NCBI GenBank assembly: GCA_037137575.1
Contig: JBAXKB010000001.1
Location: 23,497-87,496 of the forward strand
Direction of reading: 5' to 3'
Length of the DNA: 64,000 nucleotides
Source of the DNA: UBA5976 sp037137575
GTDB taxonomy: Bacteria > Actinomycetota > Actinomycetes > S36-B12 > UBA5976
Shown: one piece after another, positions 62,711 through 64,000 of the stretch
How the letters are laid out: every line of letters begins with the position of its first letter
Position numbering within the stretch: position 1 is the stretch's first letter
Position numbers and translations under genes: made by a program
The notes under the pieces: model-generated
Database searches by the model: none
Told to the model about the DNA's origin: nothing
Seen by the model: the letters and a program-made list of their open reading frames with translations, nothing else

Positions 62711-63256
62711 ATGGCAACTCATCTGGTAGTGCTCTCTGGTCCTAGTGGGGTTGGGAAAAGTTCAGTTATTCAAGCAGCGCTCAAAGAGATGCCACAAACT
62801 TGGCTTTCGGTTTCCGCAACAACACGCCAGCCTCGCCCTGGTGAAGTAGATGGCGTCAATTATTTTTACGTCACAAATGAGGCCTTTGATCAGTTGATCA
62901 GTGAAGACAATCTGCTTGAATGGGCTGAATTCGCTGGAAATCGCTATGGCACACCACGAAAGCCCGTAGAAGACAAACTCGCGCAAGATGTCCCAGTACT
63001 TCTAGAAATTGAACTTCAAGGCGCCAGACAGGTGCGTAAATCCATGCCGGATGCGGTTTTAGTGTTCTTGACCCCGCCGTCTTGGAGTGACTTAGAAAGC
63101 CGGTTGGCGGGGCGCGGGACTGAAACCCCAGAAGAAGTGGCAATTCGCCTTGCCACAGCCCAGCATGAACTAGATTCGGCAGGATTCTTTGATTATTCCA
63201 TCACAAATGACGATGTCGCGCAGGCAGCCACTGAGTTGGTATCATTTCTAAAGTAG
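62711..63256 (+). CDS. gmk: Guanylate kinase
   Basis: Gmk phosphorylates GMP to GDP. The 181-residue protein opens with the P-loop VLSGPSGVGKSSV at residues 7-19, followed by VSATTRQPRPGEVDGVNYFYV, the GMP-binding region. AAAGGACAGAC precedes the ATG. It sits between pyrF and rpoZ as in other Actinobacteria, except that mihF is missing. Confidence 0.96.
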   Translation: MATHLVVLSGPSGVGKSSVIQAALKEMPQTWLSVSATTRQPRPGEVDGVNYFYVTNEAFDQLISEDNLLEWAEFAGNRYGTPRKPVEDKLAQDVPVLLEIELQGARQVRKSMPDAVLVFLTPPSWSDLESRLAGRGTETPEEVAIRLATAQHELDSAGFFDYSITNDDVAQAATELVSFLK

Positions 63257-63280
63257 TTTTCTTTTCTCTAAGGAGTCCCC

Positions 63281-63541
63281 GTGACCGCTGCCGCACCTGA
63301 AGGCATTACCAATCCACCTATCGACGATTTACTTGCTGTCGCCGATTCGAAGTATGCCCTCGTAATTTACGCAGCAAAGCGCGCTCGTCAGATCAACGCT
63401 TACTACTCACAGCTTGGCGAAGGCCTGCTTGAGTATGTTGGCCCGTTAGTTGAATCTGGTAACCAGGAAAAGCCTCTTTCAATTGCCCTTCGCGAAATCA
63501 ACGAAGGCAAGCTAACTATCGAACCTGAGACCGTTTCCTAA
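63281..63541 (+). CDS. rpoZ: RNA polymerase omega subunit
   Basis: Omega helps assemble RNA polymerase by holding the beta-prime C terminus. The 86-residue protein has the family core DDLLAVADSKYALVIYAAKRARQIN at residues ~9-33 (landmarks SKYALV and AKRARQIN) and an acidic C-terminal part typical of Actinobacteria. GTG start at 63281 follows AAGGAGT. gmk-rpoZ-coaBC is a conserved order. Confidence 0.95.
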   Translation: MTAAAPEGITNPPIDDLLAVADSKYALVIYAAKRARQINAYYSQLGEGLLEYVGPLVESGNQEKPLSIALREINEGKLTIEPETVS

Positions 63542-63567
63542 ATTCCGTCCCGCTTCCGGGAGTAATT

Positions 63568-64000
63568 GTGACTAATCAAAATCGCCCACTCAACATCGTT
63601 CTCGGTGTTGGCGGTGGAATTGCTGCTTACAAAATTGCTAGCCTATTGCGCCTGCTTACTGAAGCGGGTCACAAAGTTCATGTTGTCCCAACTGCCGCAT
63701 CACTTAACTTTGTTGGCGCCGCCACATGGGAAGCACTATCTGGAAATCCAGTAATTACCGATTTGTGGGAAAGTGTCGCAGAAGTTCCGCATGTGCACAT
63801 CGGACAAAATGCCGACTTAATTATTGTGGCTCCAGCAACAGCCGACTTACTTTCAAGGGCAGCGTCAGGTTCTGCAAATGATGTGCTGACAAATGTTTTA
63901 CTAACGGCTACTTGCCCAGTAGTTTTTGCCCCAGCTATGCATACTGAAATGTGGCAACATGGCGCAACCCAAAATAATGTTGCAACTCTTCGTGGCCGTG
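63568..64000 (+). CDS. coaBC: Phosphopantothenoylcysteine decarboxylase/synthetase (3' truncated)
   Basis: CoaBC makes 4'-phosphopantetheine in coenzyme A synthesis. The frame from GTG 63568 stays open to the window edge (144 codons), covering most of the CoaC flavoprotein domain: LGVGGGIAAYKIASLLRLL at the start, IIVAPATADLLSRAASGSANDVL near 85-107 and the substrate motif PAMHTEMW (PAMN-type) near 125. CCGGGAG lies upstream. The CoaB ligase domain should follow beyond 64000. Confidence 0.93.
   Translation, partial: MTNQNRPLNIVLGVGGGIAAYKIASLLRLLTEAGHKVHVVPTAASLNFVGAATWEALSGNPVITDLWESVAEVPHVHIGQNADLIIVAPATADLLSRAASGSANDVLTNVLLTATCPVVFAPAMHTEMWQHGATQNNVATLRGR

Noticed and set aside
1..64000. 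Mobile elements, tRNA or rRNA genes
   Set aside because: No transposase, integrase, terminal inverted repeats, tRNA cloverleaf or rRNA sequence was recognised on either strand.

Overview
The window reads as a chromosomal core region of a small-genome, moderate-G+C actinobacterium. The gene order is actinobacterial throughout: a mraZ-to-ftsZ division/wall cluster lacking ftsA, then pgeF-yggS-sepF-yggT-divIVA, ileS facing a DksA-like gene, lspA-rluD-dnaE, a his/trp supercluster with PriA-type HisA, lgt-gltBD-pyk, and pyrR-to-gmk-rpoZ-coaBC. By eye the base composition is a little under 50% G+C, with many TTA, TTG and AAA codons, unlike high-G+C Streptomyces or Mycobacterium. That fits freshwater acI/Nanopelagicales-like lineages, but this placement is an inference from gene order and composition and was not tested by any search. 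MurE carries the DNPR signature, so the wall should be meso-diaminopimelate type.

Layout. 1-370: end of a truncated glycoside-hydrolase-like gene, followed by a strong hairpin terminator. 371-708: a regulatory gap with MraZ-type repeats. 709-15565: mraZ, rsmH, ftsL-like, ftsI, murE, murF, mraY, murD, ftsW, murG, murC, ftsQ, ftsZ, nearly all overlapping by a few bases. 15562-18781: pgeF, yggS, sepF, yggT and divIVA (polar growth and septation partners). 18797-21916: ileS on the minus strand, divergent from 22205-24503 (DksA-like protein with a histone-H1-like tail, lspA, rluD) and dnaE (24613-28167). 28197-34409: hisD, C, B, H, A and F, a minus-strand DinB-like gene and hisI. 34406-41700: trpE, two small membrane proteins, a two-component pair, trpC, trpB, trpA. 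41701-44760: MauE-like and DsbA-like proteins, lgt, and a VIT1-like transporter. 44837-52384: gltB, gltD, pyk. 52477-62650: a full pyrimidine operon (pyrR, B, C, small membrane gene, carA, carB, pyrK, pyrD, pyrF), then gmk, rpoZ and the start of coaBC, which runs off the right edge.

The genes form coherent pathways: peptidoglycan precursor synthesis feeding FtsI/FtsW at the septum marked by FtsZ/SepF/FtsQ, histidine and tryptophan synthesis sharing one isomerase (PriA), ammonia assimilation by GltBD supplying glutamate, and UMP synthesis under PyrR control. No mobile element, CRISPR array, rRNA or tRNA gene was recognised. I did not find an obviously new multi-gene system. The most interesting signals are regulatory: two oppositely oriented MraZ-type repeat arrays upstream of mraZ, an mraW-motif-like leader between mraZ and rsmH, a PyrR-binding hairpin that sequesters the pyrR Shine-Dalgarno, candidate leaderless promoters, and a hairpin-rich ileS leader with no T-box. 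Other points of note are the GxHH variant of the IleRS HIGH motif, the tandem duplication in the DksA-like tail, the Firmicute-style pyrKDF end of the pyr operon, and the absence of mihF between pyrF and gmk.
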